From assembly GCA_016209015.1 (NCBI GenBank), contig JACQWY010000017.1:1-64000 (forward strand): 64,000 nucleotides of DNA. Direction: 5' to 3'. Within the stretch, counting starts at the first letter, position 1. Every line of letters starts with the position of its first letter. The DNA comes from Gammaproteobacteria bacterium (GTDB lineage: Bacteria; Pseudomonadota; Gammaproteobacteria; Ga0077536). The position numbers and the translations under genes were made by a program. Positions 44,584 to 53,274 of the stretch are shown in pieces. Below the pieces are notes generated by a model. That model worked only from the letters and a program-made list of their open reading frames with translations. It ran no database searches and had not been told where the DNA came from.

Positions 44584-45942
44584 TTACACGGCTGTGCGGA
44601 GTATTTCGGTCACCACCGCCTCGAGCTGGGCGAGCGAGCGGCAGGACTCGACGCGGTCGCAGGCTGCACCGAGTCGGCGCATCTCGGAATCCCCGGTGTT
44701 CCAGAACGTGCGCGGCTCCGGATTGAGCCAGATGACGCGCCGCGCGCGTTCGTGGATCCGGCGCAGACTCGCGTGGCCTGGATTGCCGTAGTTCGAGCGC
44801 GCGTCGCCGAGGACGAGCACGGTCGTGCGGTGATCGATGTCGTCGAGTGCGATGGCCTCGAGCTCGGCGAGCGCGCGGCCGTAGTCGGTCGAGCCCCAGC
44901 CGTAGTCGCGCTGCGCCTTCGCGACGGCGTCTTCGGCCGTGAGCGTCTCGAACAGCGAAGTCACTTCCGCGAGCTGATTGCTGAACACGAACGCGCGGAT
45001 CTTGGGCAGCACTTCGGTCAGGCTGTAGAGGAAGAGCAGCAGGAAACGCGAGACTGCTGCGACCGAGCCCGACACGTCGCAGACGGCGACGACTTTCGGC
45101 CGCTCGATCTTCTTGCGCTTCCAGACGAGGTCGAACAGCAGCCCGTCGAACTCGATGTTGCGGCGGAGCGTGTGGCGCACGTCGAGCTGGCCGCGCCGCG
45201 CGATCTTGCGGCGCCGCGAATGCAGCGCGATGAGCCGCTTCGCGAGCTTGCGCACCAACCCCTGCATGAGCTTGAAGTCACGTGCCTCGGCGCGGGCGAG
45301 CGGGATGCGCGCGAGCGTCTCCTCGCGGAGCTTCGTGCCGGCGTTCGCCGTGAGCAGCAGCATCTGCCGTTCGACGTAGGCGATCACTTCCTCGCGGAGC
45401 TCGACGAGCTTGCGGCGTGCGCGGCGCGCGCGCTCGATCTCACCGGCCGCTTCGAGGCGCTCGATCGCTTCCTCCGCGCCGACGAGACCCATCGCCTCCA
45501 GCGTGCGGCGCGTGAACTGGCCGCGCTGCGTGAACAATCGGATTTCGTTCACGCGCGCCTGCGCCGCGCCCTGCGCGAGCGCGAGCTGGAGCGCGGCGCG
45601 ATCGCCCGATTCGAGCAGGCCGAGCAGCCCCCCCGCGCCCGACCCGCCGCCGCCGGGCGGCGGCATGTCGTTCGGCGGGGCGCCTTCGGGCGGCGCTTCG
45701 GGCTCGGCATCGTCGATCCGCTGCATATCCTCGTGCGCGAAGAAGTGCTCGAAGCATGCGTCGAAGCGGAGCTTGTCGTCCGGTGATTTCGCGAGTGCCT
45801 GCGAGAGTGCGTTCTTGACGAGCGTGCGATCCTCGAAGCCGACCGCGGCGAGCGCCGCGACCGCGTCCATGCCCTCGGCCGTCGAGACGCGCACGTCGGA
45901 CGCGCGCAGCGCTTTCAGGAAATCCGTGAGGACCGCGCTCAC
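44584..45942 (-). CDS. VWA-domain protein (CoxE-like)
   Basis: A 452-residue cytoplasmic protein with a C-terminal von Willebrand A domain. The MIDAS motif is Asp289 in [20 protein letters not shown], followed by [15 protein letters not shown] and [15 protein letters not shown]. The N-terminal half is helical, with a proline/glycine linker ([19 protein letters not shown]). In CO dehydrogenase clusters CoxE works with the MoxR ATPase CoxD as a metal-cofactor maturation pair. Start is GTG; the GAGG ribosome site lies inside the end of the upstream MoxR gene, 7 bases away, so the two are coupled. No CO dehydrogenase or molybdenum hydroxylase genes are in the window. Confidence 0.88.
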   Translation of the reverse strand: MSAVLTDFLKALRASDVRVSTAEGMDAVAALAAVGFEDRTLVKNALSQALAKSPDDKLRFDACFEHFFAHEDMQRIDDAEPEAPPEGAPPNDMPPPGGGGSGAGGLLGLLESGDRAALQLALAQGAAQARVNEIRLFTQRGQFTRRTLEAMGLVGAEEAIERLEAAGEIERARRARRKLVELREEVIAYVERQMLLLTANAGTKLREETLARIPLARAEARDFKLMQGLVRKLAKRLIALHSRRRKIARRGQLDVRHTLRRNIEFDGLLFDLVWKRKKIERPKVVAVCDVSGSVAAVSRFLLLFLYSLTEVLPKIRAFVFSNQLAEVTSLFETLTAEDAVAKAQRDYGWGSTDYGRALAELEAIALDDIDHRTTVLVLGDARSNYGNPGHASLRRIHERARRVIWLNPEPRTFWNTGDSEMRRLGAACDRVESCRSLAQLEAVVTEILRTAV

Positions 45943-45949
45943 GAAGGCC

Positions 45950-46906
45950 TCAACGCGCCTTGCGTGCCGCGCTCGTCAAGGCGTAGAGCTCGCCGTCGAC
46001 GTTCTCGATGTCGTCCTGGAACTTCAGCAGCACGTTCAGCGTGGTGCGCACGAGCTCGACGTCGAGCGTATTCGCGTGCAGCAGCACGAGCGCGCGTGCC
46101 CAGTCGATCGTCTCGCTGATCGCCGGCACCTTCTTGAGATCGATTGCACGCAGCCCCTGCACGAAGGCGACGAGCTCGCGGTTCAGCTCCGCGCAGAGCT
46201 CCGGCACGCGGCGCTCGATGATCCGCCGTTCGAGCGCGGCATCGGGATAGGGAATGTAGAGATGGAGGCAGCGGCGCTTCAGGGCGTCGCCGAGCTCGCG
46301 GGTGTTGTTCGAAGTCAGGAAGCAGACCGGCGGAATGCGCGCGGAGATCGTCCCGAGCTCGGGAATCGAAATCTGATAGTCCTGCAGCATCTCGAGCAGG
46401 AAGGCCTCGAACTCCTGATCGGACTTGTCGATCTCGTCGATGAGCAGCACCGCGCCGTCCTTCGCCCACAGCGCCTTCAGAAGCGGCCGCGGCTCGAGGA
46501 ATTCCTCGTTGAAGAACGTGTCGTCGAATTCATGCAGGCGCGCGATCGATTCCTTCAAACCCTTCGCGCCTTCCATCAGATCGCCGAGCTTGTCCTTCAA
46601 CACCTGCGTGTAGAGGAGCTGCTTGCCGTACTTCCATTCGTAGAGCGCTTTCGCCTCGTCCAGGCCCTCGTAGCACTGCAGGCGGATGAGCGGCTTCTCG
46701 AGCCAGGTCGAGGTCGCACGCGCGAGCTCGGTCTTGCCGACGCCGGGGGGGCCTTCGATCAATACCGGCTTGCCGAGGCGGACGGCGAGGAAGACGGCGG
46801 TGGCGATGGCTTCGCTGCAGACGTAGCCGGCGGCATCGAAGCCGGCTTTGATGTCCTCGATCGCGGCGCGGGCGCCGATCTCGGGCGGGAGCTTGTTCGT
46901 GGGCAC
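45950..46906 (-). CDS. MoxR family AAA+ ATPase (CoxD-like)
   Basis: A 318-residue AAA+ ATPase. Walker A is [10 protein letters not shown] (Gly52-Thr59 in this start), Walker B LLIDEID with Asp157-Glu158, sensor 1 in [11 protein letters not shown], and the arginine-finger region [15 protein letters not shown]. MoxR/CoxD proteins remodel or insert metals into target enzymes with a VWA partner. The start is taken as GTG 46906 because AGAAAGG stands 7 bases upstream; a TTG 21 codons earlier has no ribosome site. It precedes the VWA gene by 7 bases and lies after the MOSC gene on the same strand. Confidence 0.9.
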   Translation of the reverse strand: MPTNKLPPEIGARAAIEDIKAGFDAAGYVCSEAIATAVFLAVRLGKPVLIEGPPGVGKTELARATSTWLEKPLIRLQCYEGLDEAKALYEWKYGKQLLYTQVLKDKLGDLMEGAKGLKESIARLHEFDDTFFNEEFLEPRPLLKALWAKDGAVLLIDEIDKSDQEFEAFLLEMLQDYQISIPELGTISARIPPVCFLTSNNTRELGDALKRRCLHLYIPYPDAALERRIIERRVPELCAELNRELVAFVQGLRAIDLKKVPAISETIDWARALVLLHANTLDVELVRTTLNVLLKFQDDIENVDGELYALTSAARKAR

Positions 46907-46978
46907 GACGGGACCTTTCTCGTGAGCGCGTTGGAACCCGAGCCTAATCAGCCCGCTCTCCGGATGCAACGCCGCGGA

Positions 46979-47629
46979 TCAGTGACGGTAATCGCGCCGC
47001 TGTCCGAGGCGCGTGCGCCAGGCCGCCGAGAGCCCCGGACAGGCCGCGAGGTGCGCGAGCGCGGCGCGGGGCGGACGCAGCTCCGCGGTCACGGCCAGGA
47101 ACTCCGCGAGCAGCACCGCGCCGGCCGGCCGTTCGACGAGCGTCATCGCGTCGCCGAGCGCGACCGCGCCCGGCTCGAGCACGCGCAAGTACCAGCCGGG
47201 GCAGTGCCGCTCGACGATCGCCTTCGCGACGCCCGCGGTGCCGTAGCGGTGATCGATCTTCCAGCACGGGCTGCGCGGTTGCGAGACCTGGACGAGCGCC
47301 GCACCGAGGCGGTAGACGTCGCCGATCGCGACGTCGTCCTCCGCCAGATCCGGACACGAGAGGTTCTCGCCTATCGTCCCCGGCACGGCACGCCCGGCGA
47401 GCGCCGGAAAGCGCGCCACGATTTCGCCGTAGGCACGTACGGCGAACTGGTGCAGCGCCTGATCCGGTCCGCCGTGCACGCGCCGATCGGCCTGGGCGTC
47501 GCCGTCGAGACCGAGCGGTCCGAGGAAGGCGCGGGCGACCGGATGCTTCACGATCGCACTGCGCCGGCCGTCGGGCTCCAGGATGTCGACGGGGCCGGCG
47601 TAGAGGCCGGTGACGGGATGCGCACTCAT
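46979..47629 (-). CDS. MOSC-domain protein (YiiM-like)
   Basis: A 216-residue MOSC-domain protein, a fold shared with the C-terminus of molybdenum cofactor sulfurase and found in Yii[21 protein letters not shown] (about 40-59), [19 protein letters not shown] and [16 protein letters not shown] with its conserved cysteine are typical. YiiM-type proteins bind molybdenum cofactor and reduce N-hydroxylated compounds, so a reductase role is plausible. It sits upstream of a MoxR/VWA pair often linked to molybdoenzymes, which is suggestive but not proof. Divergent from yaiI. Confidence 0.88.
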   Translation of the reverse strand: MSAHPVTGLYAGPVDILEPDGRRSAIVKHPVARAFLGPLGLDGDAQADRRVHGGPDQALHQFAVRAYGEIVARFPALAGRAVPGTIGENLSCPDLAEDDVAIGDVYRLGAALVQVSQPRSPCWKIDHRYGTAGVAKAIVERHCPGWYLRVLEPGAVALGDAMTLVERPAGAVLLAEFLAVTAELRPPRAALAHLAACPGLSAAWRTRLGQRRDYRH

Positions 47630-47683
47630 GGGCTGCTATGCTGTCGCCCGCCGCGCCCCGCGGCAAGCGAGAGAGATCGCCGC

Positions 47684-48145
47684 GTGCACATCTGGGTCGA
47701 CGCCGACGCCTGTCCCAAGGTCATCAAGGAAATCCTGTTCCGCGCGGCGGAGCGTGTCGGCGTCGACATGACGCTCGTCGCGAACCACGCGATCCCCGTT
47801 CCGCCGTCGCCGCGCATCAAGTCGCTACGCGCGCCCGCCGGCTTCGACGCCGCGGACAAGCTCATCGCGGAGCGCGCCCAGGCGGGCGATCTCGTCGTCA
47901 CCGCCGACATCCCGCTCGCCGCCGACGCGCTCGCGAAAGGCGCGCTCGCCCTGAATCCGCGCGGCGAACGCTACACGCCGGACACGATTCGCGAACGCCT
48001 CACGATGCGCGACTTCCTCGACACGCTGCGCGGCAGCGGCATTCAGACCGGCGGGCCGCCCGCGCTGAACCAGGCCGATCGCATGGCCTTCGCGAAGCAG
48101 CTCGATCAGATCCTCTCGACGTGGCAACGGACGCGCGAGGCGTAG
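47684..48145 (+). CDS. yaiI: YaiI/YqxD (UPF0178) family protein
   Basis: A 153-residue PIN-like protein. It matches UPF0178 over its full length: [20 protein letters not shown] at the start, [35 protein letters not shown] with the second acidic motif, and [20 protein letters not shown]. Acidic residues suggest a metal-dependent nuclease-like site, but activity is unproven. The start is GTG with GAGAGA upstream; TATGCT at 47637-47642 may be the -10 element. Confidence 0.9.
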   Translation: MHIWVDADACPKVIKEILFRAAERVGVDMTLVANHAIPVPPSPRIKSLRAPAGFDAADKLIAERAQAGDLVVTADIPLAADALAKGALALNPRGERYTPDTIRERLTMRDFLDTLRGSGIQTGGPPALNQADRMAFAKQLDQILSTWQRTREA

Positions 48146-48258
48146 ACGGAACCGGGGACGCGGGATCGGACGGATCGTGCGCGCGAGACGAGCGCGACTC
48201 AGGGCGCGCCGTGAGTCCGGTCACGCCGTCGGCGAACCGGGCTCACGACGTCCGGGTC

Positions 48259-48909
48259 TCACGCGCTCGTGCTCACGACGTTGCCGCGCGCGGACGGCGC
48301 CGGCGGCAGATTGTCCGCCGTCGACTGCAGGAAGCTCGCGAGCGTCGTGCTTCCGTTGCTCTTCCCGCCGAGTGAGGCGACGAGATTGTCGAAACGCTGC
48401 TGGAGCGCGCTCGGTGCCGCGTTCCCGGCGCTCGCCGTCGAGCTCGCGCCGGAGTCCCGCTCGCTCACCGCCCGGGCGAGATTCTGCAGATCCGCCTGCA
48501 TGTCCGGCGGCCGATAGGCGCGGCTCGAGACCGCGGACGTGACATTGCCGCCGCCGTCGCCCTGTGTGCCGGGGATCTGCGTGCCCTGGTCACGCACCGA
48601 CGCCATGAGCTCCTGCAGGAACGTCGCGAGCGCCTGGAGGGAGCTCGAGGACGAACTCGCGCCGGTCGCCCCGGACTCCCCGCTGTTCGAGACGGCCGCG
48701 ACCGGCCTGCTGGAACCGGCCCCGACGTCGATCTGCGACAAGGCCTGCGCGACGGCATCGGCCAGGCCGCCATTCGGCGCTGGGCCCGGAGGGGGCGGCG
48801 GGGCTGCGCTCGCGCCGACCTGCGTCGTGCCCGGCGTGGGCTGTGTACTGCCCGCTGCACCGAGCTGAGCGAGCTGGCTGTTCAGGCTCGTGGTGGTGCT
48901 GATGTCCAT
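48259..48909 (-). CDS. Ser/Ala/Gly-rich protein of unknown function
   Basis: A 216-residue low-complexity protein, rich in Ser, Ala, Gly, Gln and Pro (for example GATGASSSSSSLQALATFLQ). It contains two helical patches, DAVAQALSQIDVG and LQALATFLQELMASV, and a C-terminal LQQRFDNLVASLGGK segment. No signal peptide, no cysteines. The pattern recalls the secreted or flagellar/surface-associated small proteins of proteobacteria, but I do not recognise a family. A GGGAG ribosome site lies 6 bases upstream, and the periodic helical patches argue that it is real. It is monocistronic. Confidence 0.6.
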   Translation of the reverse strand: MDISTTTSLNSQLAQLGAAGSTQPTPGTTQVGASAAPPPPPGPAPNGGLADAVAQALSQIDVGAGSSRPVAAVSNSGESGATGASSSSSSLQALATFLQELMASVRDQGTQIPGTQGDGGGNVTSAVSSRAYRPPDMQADLQNLARAVSERDSGASSTASAGNAAPSALQQRFDNLVASLGGKSNGSTTLASFLQSTADNLPPAPSARGNVVSTSA

Positions 48910-49124
48910 CTGTGTCTCCCGGGAATGCGTCGGGTTCGTGCCGTCAGGAAAATGACCGCCAGATGACCGTCATGGACCTGCGAACTGTCCCATCGCACCC
49001 ACAGAGCATAGCGGCCCGCGGCGTCCCGCCTGGACGCCATGTGCGAAGCACCTCGCCAAAATAGGGCGAAATCGGCCGCACGCGATCGGCAACGCCGCGC
49101 GCCGCCGCGCCACCGAAGCCGGGC

Positions 49125-50537
49125 TCACGACAACCGCCGGAGCATCGCCATCACCCCCTCGAGCCAGGCGCGATACGGGGGATAGACGAGCCTCGTCGCG
49201 CCCAGGCGGCTTTGCTCGAACACCGCTTTCGTGGCCGAGAAACGCCGGAAACCGTGTTCGCCGTGATAGTGACCGCAGCCCGACGGGCCGATGCCGCCGA
49301 ACGGCAGCGCGTCCTGCGTGATGTGGAGGAGGGTGTCGTTGATCGTCACGCCGCCGGCGAACGTCTCGCCGAGGATCCGCGCCTGCGCGGCCGCGTCGCG
49401 ACCGAACCAGTAGAGCGCGAGCGGACGCGGGCGGGCATTCACGTAGCCGATCGCGGCGTCGAGCGATTCGACGGGCACGATCGGCAGCACCGGGCCGAAG
49501 ATCTCCTCGCGCATGAGACGCGCGGAATCCGGCGCATCCAGCACGAGCATCGGACCGAGGCGGCGCGACGTCGCCTCGCCGGGCATCACCTCGACGACGC
49601 GCGCGCCGGCGGCCCGCGCCTCGTCGGCGAGCGCGAGCAGGCGTTCGCGATGGCGGGCGGAGACGATGCTCGTGTAATCGGGATTCTGCGCGGCGCCGGG
49701 ATAGAGGCGGCACATCGCGTTCGCGAGCAGCGTCGCGAAATCCTCGCAATGCTCGCGCGCGACGAGCACGTAATCGGGCGCAATGCAGGTCTGACCGGCG
49801 TTCAGCAGCTTGCCCCAGGCGATGCGTTCGGCAGCACGCTCGAGATCCGCGGAGGCATCGACGATCGCGGGCGATTTGCCGCCGAGCTCGAGCGTGAGCG
49901 GTGTGAGATTCGGCGCGGCGGCCGCGGCGACGAGGCGGCCGACGGCGGTCGAGCCGGTGAAGACGAGATGATCGAAGGGCAGCGCCGCGAACGCCGCGCC
50001 GAGCTGCGCATCGCCCGTGACCGTCGCGACCTCTTCGACGTCGAACGTCGCGGCGATCGCCGCCGCCAGAGCCTCCGCCGTGCGCGGCGCGCCTTCCGCC
50101 GGCTTGACCAGCGCGCGGTTGCCGGCGGCGAGCACGCCGACGAGCGGACCGAGCGTCAGCAGCAGCGGATAATTCCAGGCGCCGATGATGCCGACGACGC
50201 CCAGCGGCTGAAGGACGATGCGCGAGCGGCCGGGCCACTGCAGCAGCCCGGTCGGCACGCGTTGCGGCCGCATCCAGCGCGCGACGCGGCGGCGCGCGTG
50301 CCGCGCGGCGCCGAGCAGCAGATGCGTCTCGGCGAGGGTCGTCTCGTGTCGCGAGCGGCCGCCGAAATCCGCGTCGATCGCGGCGGCGAAACGCGCGGCG
50401 TGGGTGTCGATCAGGGACTCGAGGCGGCGCAGACGATCGCGTCTGAGCTCGACGCCGACGCGCGGCGCGAGCAGGAAGGCCGCACGCTGCCGCGCGAGCA
50501 GGGCAGCGAGCACGTCCGGTCTGCCCGGGCCGTCCAT
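49125..50537 (-). CDS. Aldehyde dehydrogenase (coniferyl aldehyde dehydrogenase type)
   Basis: A 470-residue NAD(P) aldehyde dehydrogenase oxidising aldehydes to acids. GVVGIIGAWNYPLLLTLGPL (about 113-132) binds the cofactor, Glu217 in LTLELGGKSPAIV is the general base and Cys251 in NAGQTCIAPDY the nucleophile. The short class 3-like C-terminus, with INDTLLHITQDALPFGGIGP and SGCGHYHGEHGFRRFSA, matches coniferyl/fatty aldehyde dehydrogenases, and the length fits. Its ATG overlaps the stop of the upstream methyltransferase gene by one base (TGATG), showing translational coupling. Confidence 0.93.
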   Translation of the reverse strand: MDGPGRPDVLAALLARQRAAFLLAPRVGVELRRDRLRRLESLIDTHAARFAAAIDADFGGRSRHETTLAETHLLLGAARHARRRVARWMRPQRVPTGLLQWPGRSRIVLQPLGVVGIIGAWNYPLLLTLGPLVGVLAAGNRALVKPAEGAPRTAEALAAAIAATFDVEEVATVTGDAQLGAAFAALPFDHLVFTGSTAVGRLVAAAAAPNLTPLTLELGGKSPAIVDASADLERAAERIAWGKLLNAGQTCIAPDYVLVAREHCEDFATLLANAMCRLYPGAAQNPDYTSIVSARHRERLLALADEARAAGARVVEVMPGEATSRRLGPMLVLDAPDSARLMREEIFGPVLPIVPVESLDAAIGYVNARPRPLALYWFGRDAAAQARILGETFAGGVTINDTLLHITQDALPFGGIGPSGCGHYHGEHGFRRFSATKAVFEQSRLGATRLVYPPYRAWLEGVMAMLRRLS

Positions 50538-51154
50538 CAGGCGCGTCTGCGGAACCGGCAGTACGTGAACGACTGCGTCGTGCCGAAGGGCGTCGCGTGC
50601 TGCTCCCGGTCGTGCGCACAGAGCTCGAAGTCGGCGCCGAGCTCGGCGGCGAGCTCCGTCGCGCGGTAACGCCGCACCGGCAGCCCGCTGCATTTCTCGG
50701 GACCGTCCTCGGCGAACGTCGCGATCACGACCTGACCGTCGGCGGTGAGCGCGCGGCGCAACTGCGCGAGATAGGCGGCGCGCTCCGCGGCTTCGGTGAG
50801 GAAATGGAAGACCGCGCGATCGTGCCACAGCGCGTAGCGCGCCGCGGGCAGCGGGACCGTCGTGGCGTCGCCGCTGAGGAACGTGACGCCGGCGGCCTGC
50901 GGACCGAGCCGCGCGCGCGTCACGGCGAGCGCGGCGTCCGAGACATCGAGCAGCGTGAGATCCTGGTGACCGAGCGCGAGCAGCCCGTCGACGAGCCGCG
51001 ATGCGCCCGCGCCGACGTCGATGATCGGTGCGGCCGGCGGCAGGCCCGCCTCGGCGATGAATCGCAGCGACAGCGCGGCACGCGGCTGGAACCAGCTCAC
51101 CGCGTCCGGCGCTTTCGTGGTGTAGACGTTCTGCCAATGCGCTTCGCGAGTCAT
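50537..51154 (-). CDS. Class I SAM-dependent methyltransferase
   Basis: A 205-residue small methyltransferase beginning HWQNVYTTKAPDAVSWFQPR. Motif I is IIDVGAGASRLVDGLLALGH (about 44-63), motif II LLDVSDAAL, motif III FLSGDATTVPLP. YALWHDRAVFHFLTEAAERA resembles a group of proteins annotated as thiopurine or trans-aconitate type methyltransferases. Substrate unknown. It overlaps the aldehyde dehydrogenase gene by one base and is transcribed first, so both act in one unit. Confidence 0.85.
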   Translation of the reverse strand: MTREAHWQNVYTTKAPDAVSWFQPRAALSLRFIAEAGLPPAAPIIDVGAGASRLVDGLLALGHQDLTLLDVSDAALAVTRARLGPQAAGVTFLSGDATTVPLPAARYALWHDRAVFHFLTEAAERAAYLAQLRRALTADGQVVIATFAEDGPEKCSGLPVRRYRATELAAELGADFELCAHDREQHATPFGTTQSFTYCRFRRRA

Positions 51155-51302
51155 GGGCTCACTTCGGGTGTTCGTGCCGGCAGCATAGCAGGGCGGCCGC
51201 CGGGCGGACGGCGACTCGCCCCCGTTTCCGTCGGCCTGTTAAGATCCGGGCTCGACTTCGACAACAATGACGGCGGCTCGCGCAGTGGAGGGAGATCGGC
51301 TC

Positions 51303-52817
51303 ATGAGCAATCCGGACGTGATCGTAATCGGCAGCGGCTTCGGGGGATCGGTGCCCGCCGCCCGTCTCGCCGAAGCGGGCTTCAAGGTCATCGTGCTCGA
51401 ACGCGGGCCGTGGCGCGACACCGTGCCCGTGCGCTCCATGGGCATCGACAAGCGCGCGCCGCTGCCGCGCGGCGCCCAACTCTTCACGAAGCTCCTGCGG
51501 GGCGTCGGCGGCAACCGGGTGCCCGGCAATCGCATCGCGCTCTCGAAGCACGGTCTCTTCGAGCTCTTCCTCGGCAAGGGCGCGACGATTGCCTGCTCGT
51601 CGGGCGTCGGTGGCGGCAGCCACGTCTATTCCGCCGTGAACATCCGCCCGCTCGCGCCGAACTTCTGGGAGGGTCACGCGCCGGGGATTTCGGACGGCGC
51701 GATGTCCGAGCACTACGACGCGGTCCTCGAACGCATGGGCTCGACGACGCCGATGGCCGATCACCGCATCCCGAACACCTCGGCCGTGCGCTGGAAGGGC
51801 TCGGACGCGATCGAGCCCGCGCTGCCGCCGCCCGATCCGCGCATCGGTTATCTGCTCCCCGACGATCCCGACAAACCGCAGAAAGTCGTCGACGAATTCG
51901 GCATCGAGCGCTGGGAGGTCGACTACAAGGCGAACGAGGACGGCTTCCTCGGCTCGCCGACGGGCAGCAAGGCGACGCTCGACGCGGTCTATCTCGGCCC
52001 GGCGATGAAGCGCGCGGGACTGATCGTCCGCGACATGGCGGAAGTCGTACGCATCATGCGGCAGGGCGATGGTGCGCGTTATCGCGTGGAGTTCGTCGAT
52101 CACCACACGGGCGATCGCACCTCGCTCACCGCGAATCACGTCATCGTCGCCGCCGGCACGATCAACACGCTGCGCATCCTGCTGAAGAGCCGTGCCGACG
52201 GCGGGCTCGCCGGCATGCCGCAGCTCGGCAAGCGCTTCGGCACGAACGGCGACTACTTCGCCTACTGGGACTACAACGATCCGAACGTCGAGCAGAGCGT
52301 CGGTCTGCCGACCACGGGCGGCGTGCGTCTCAAGGGCGACATGGAATCGCCCATGATCGGCGGTGGCGGTCTGCCCGCGGTCGACAAGTACCCGCTGCCG
52401 CGGTTCATCCGCAACCGCATGAAGAAGGCCTACATGATCGCGGGGCTCGGCGAGGACAAGCTCTGCGGCGAGGTGACGCTGGTCAAGGGCAAGCTCAAGA
52501 TCGAGTACGACCCGGACCAGAGTCCGATCTTCGCGAAGCTCAAAGGCATCTTCGCCGAGATATCGAAGCGTACCGGCCACAAGATCTACGGGCCGAAGAC
52601 GCCGATCACCGTGCATCCGATCGGCGGCGCCTGTCTCGGCGAGAGCGCCGCCACGGGTGTGATCGACGCGAACGGCGAGGTCTTCGACAATCCGGGCCTC
52701 TATGTCACGGACGGTTCCGCACTGCCGCGCTCACCGGGTGGTCCGCCCTCGATGACGATCGGCGCCTGGGCCGATCACGTCGCGGCGAGCTTCATCGCGC
52801 GCCATCGCCCGCAGTGA
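51303..52817 (+). CDS. GMC-family oxidoreductase (cholesterol-oxidase-like)
   Basis: A 504-residue flavoprotein that oxidises an alcohol. The FAD-binding motif IGSGFGGSVPAARLAEAGFK (9-28) starts the protein, GVGGGSHVYSAVNIRPL holds the second GMC block, and HVIVAAGTINTLRIL with TVHPIGGACLGE and SPGGPPSMTIGAWADHVAAS close it. The overall arrangement resembles cholesterol oxidases and other GMC enzymes that act on hydrophobic alcohols, but the substrate is not shown. No signal peptide is seen, so cytoplasmic or peripheral. ATG 51303 begins just before the FAD motif and follows GGAGGGAG by about ten bases. Confidence 0.88.
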   Translation: MSNPDVIVIGSGFGGSVPAARLAEAGFKVIVLERGPWRDTVPVRSMGIDKRAPLPRGAQLFTKLLRGVGGNRVPGNRIALSKHGLFELFLGKGATIACSSGVGGGSHVYSAVNIRPLAPNFWEGHAPGISDGAMSEHYDAVLERMGSTTPMADHRIPNTSAVRWKGSDAIEPALPPPDPRIGYLLPDDPDKPQKVVDEFGIERWEVDYKANEDGFLGSPTGSKATLDAVYLGPAMKRAGLIVRDMAEVVRIMRQGDGARYRVEFVDHHTGDRTSLTANHVIVAAGTINTLRILLKSRADGGLAGMPQLGKRFGTNGDYFAYWDYNDPNVEQSVGLPTTGGVRLKGDMESPMIGGGGLPAVDKYPLPRFIRNRMKKAYMIAGLGEDKLCGEVTLVKGKLKIEYDPDQSPIFAKLKGIFAEISKRTGHKIYGPKTPITVHPIGGACLGESAATGVIDANGEVFDNPGLYVTDGSALPRSPGGPPSMTIGAWADHVAASFIARHRPQ

Positions 52818-53274
52818 CGATGCGCGTAATTTCGGGGACACGTGACGCGACGAAGCGCTGAACGAACCCGGCGCTGCCTCGAAGCGGACCGATCGCGCCC
52901 TTTCGGCGCGATGCGGTGGCCGAATTGAGGTACAGGTCCCGGAGCTCGTCCGCCGGTCGAGACGCCCGCTGCCCAGACCCGGATCCTCTCGCCCGCTCCC
53001 GCTTTCTGCACGATGGGCGTGATCGCCTGCCCGGCGAGCGCGGCCGCGGCATCGCGCGCATTCCGCCGTCGGGGTGTCAGCGCTATCCCTGCCGTTCCCC
53101 TCGTCGCGCGCGGTCCGGGGGCGGGCGCTTTCTCGAGACACGGCCGCGCCGGGCACTTGCGCCGGAGCGCGATGTGCGCGCGCGGCCCGGTGTCCCGTGG
53201 AGAGCAGGCAAAAGCCAGTGGCATGACGCCGCGGTACGCGGAAGCGCCGAAGCTCATTCAGAGCTTTCTCACGC
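52818..53274. other. 457-base gap with hairpin and repeat remnant
   Basis: GGGGACACGTGAC at 52834-52846 matches half of a palindrome seen complete near 63.1 kb, so this is probably an old repeat scar. A hairpin ATCGCGCC/GGCGCGAT at 52892-52912 could end the GMC transcript. The frames across the rest have no domain, and I find no gene in it. Confidence 0.5.
52892..52912 (+). terminator. Possible terminator hairpin after the GMC gene
   Basis: ATCGCGCC (52892-52899) pairs with GGCGCGAT (52905-52912), loop CTTTC; no U tract follows, 75 bases after the stop codon. Confidence 0.35.

Noticed and set aside
45410-47683. Upstream part of a plus-strand frame that ends in yaiI
   Set aside because: It runs antisense through the VWA, MoxR and MOSC genes; only the last 153 codons match UPF0178.
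52775-53257. A 160-codon minus-strand gene between the GMC oxidoreductase and the ATPase
   Set aside because: Arg/Ala-rich translation without a ribosome site or domain; it runs through a hairpin and a repeat scar.
53107-53274. Magnesium-sensing leader before the P-type ATPase
   Set aside because: No convincing structured leader or proline-rich small frame seen.
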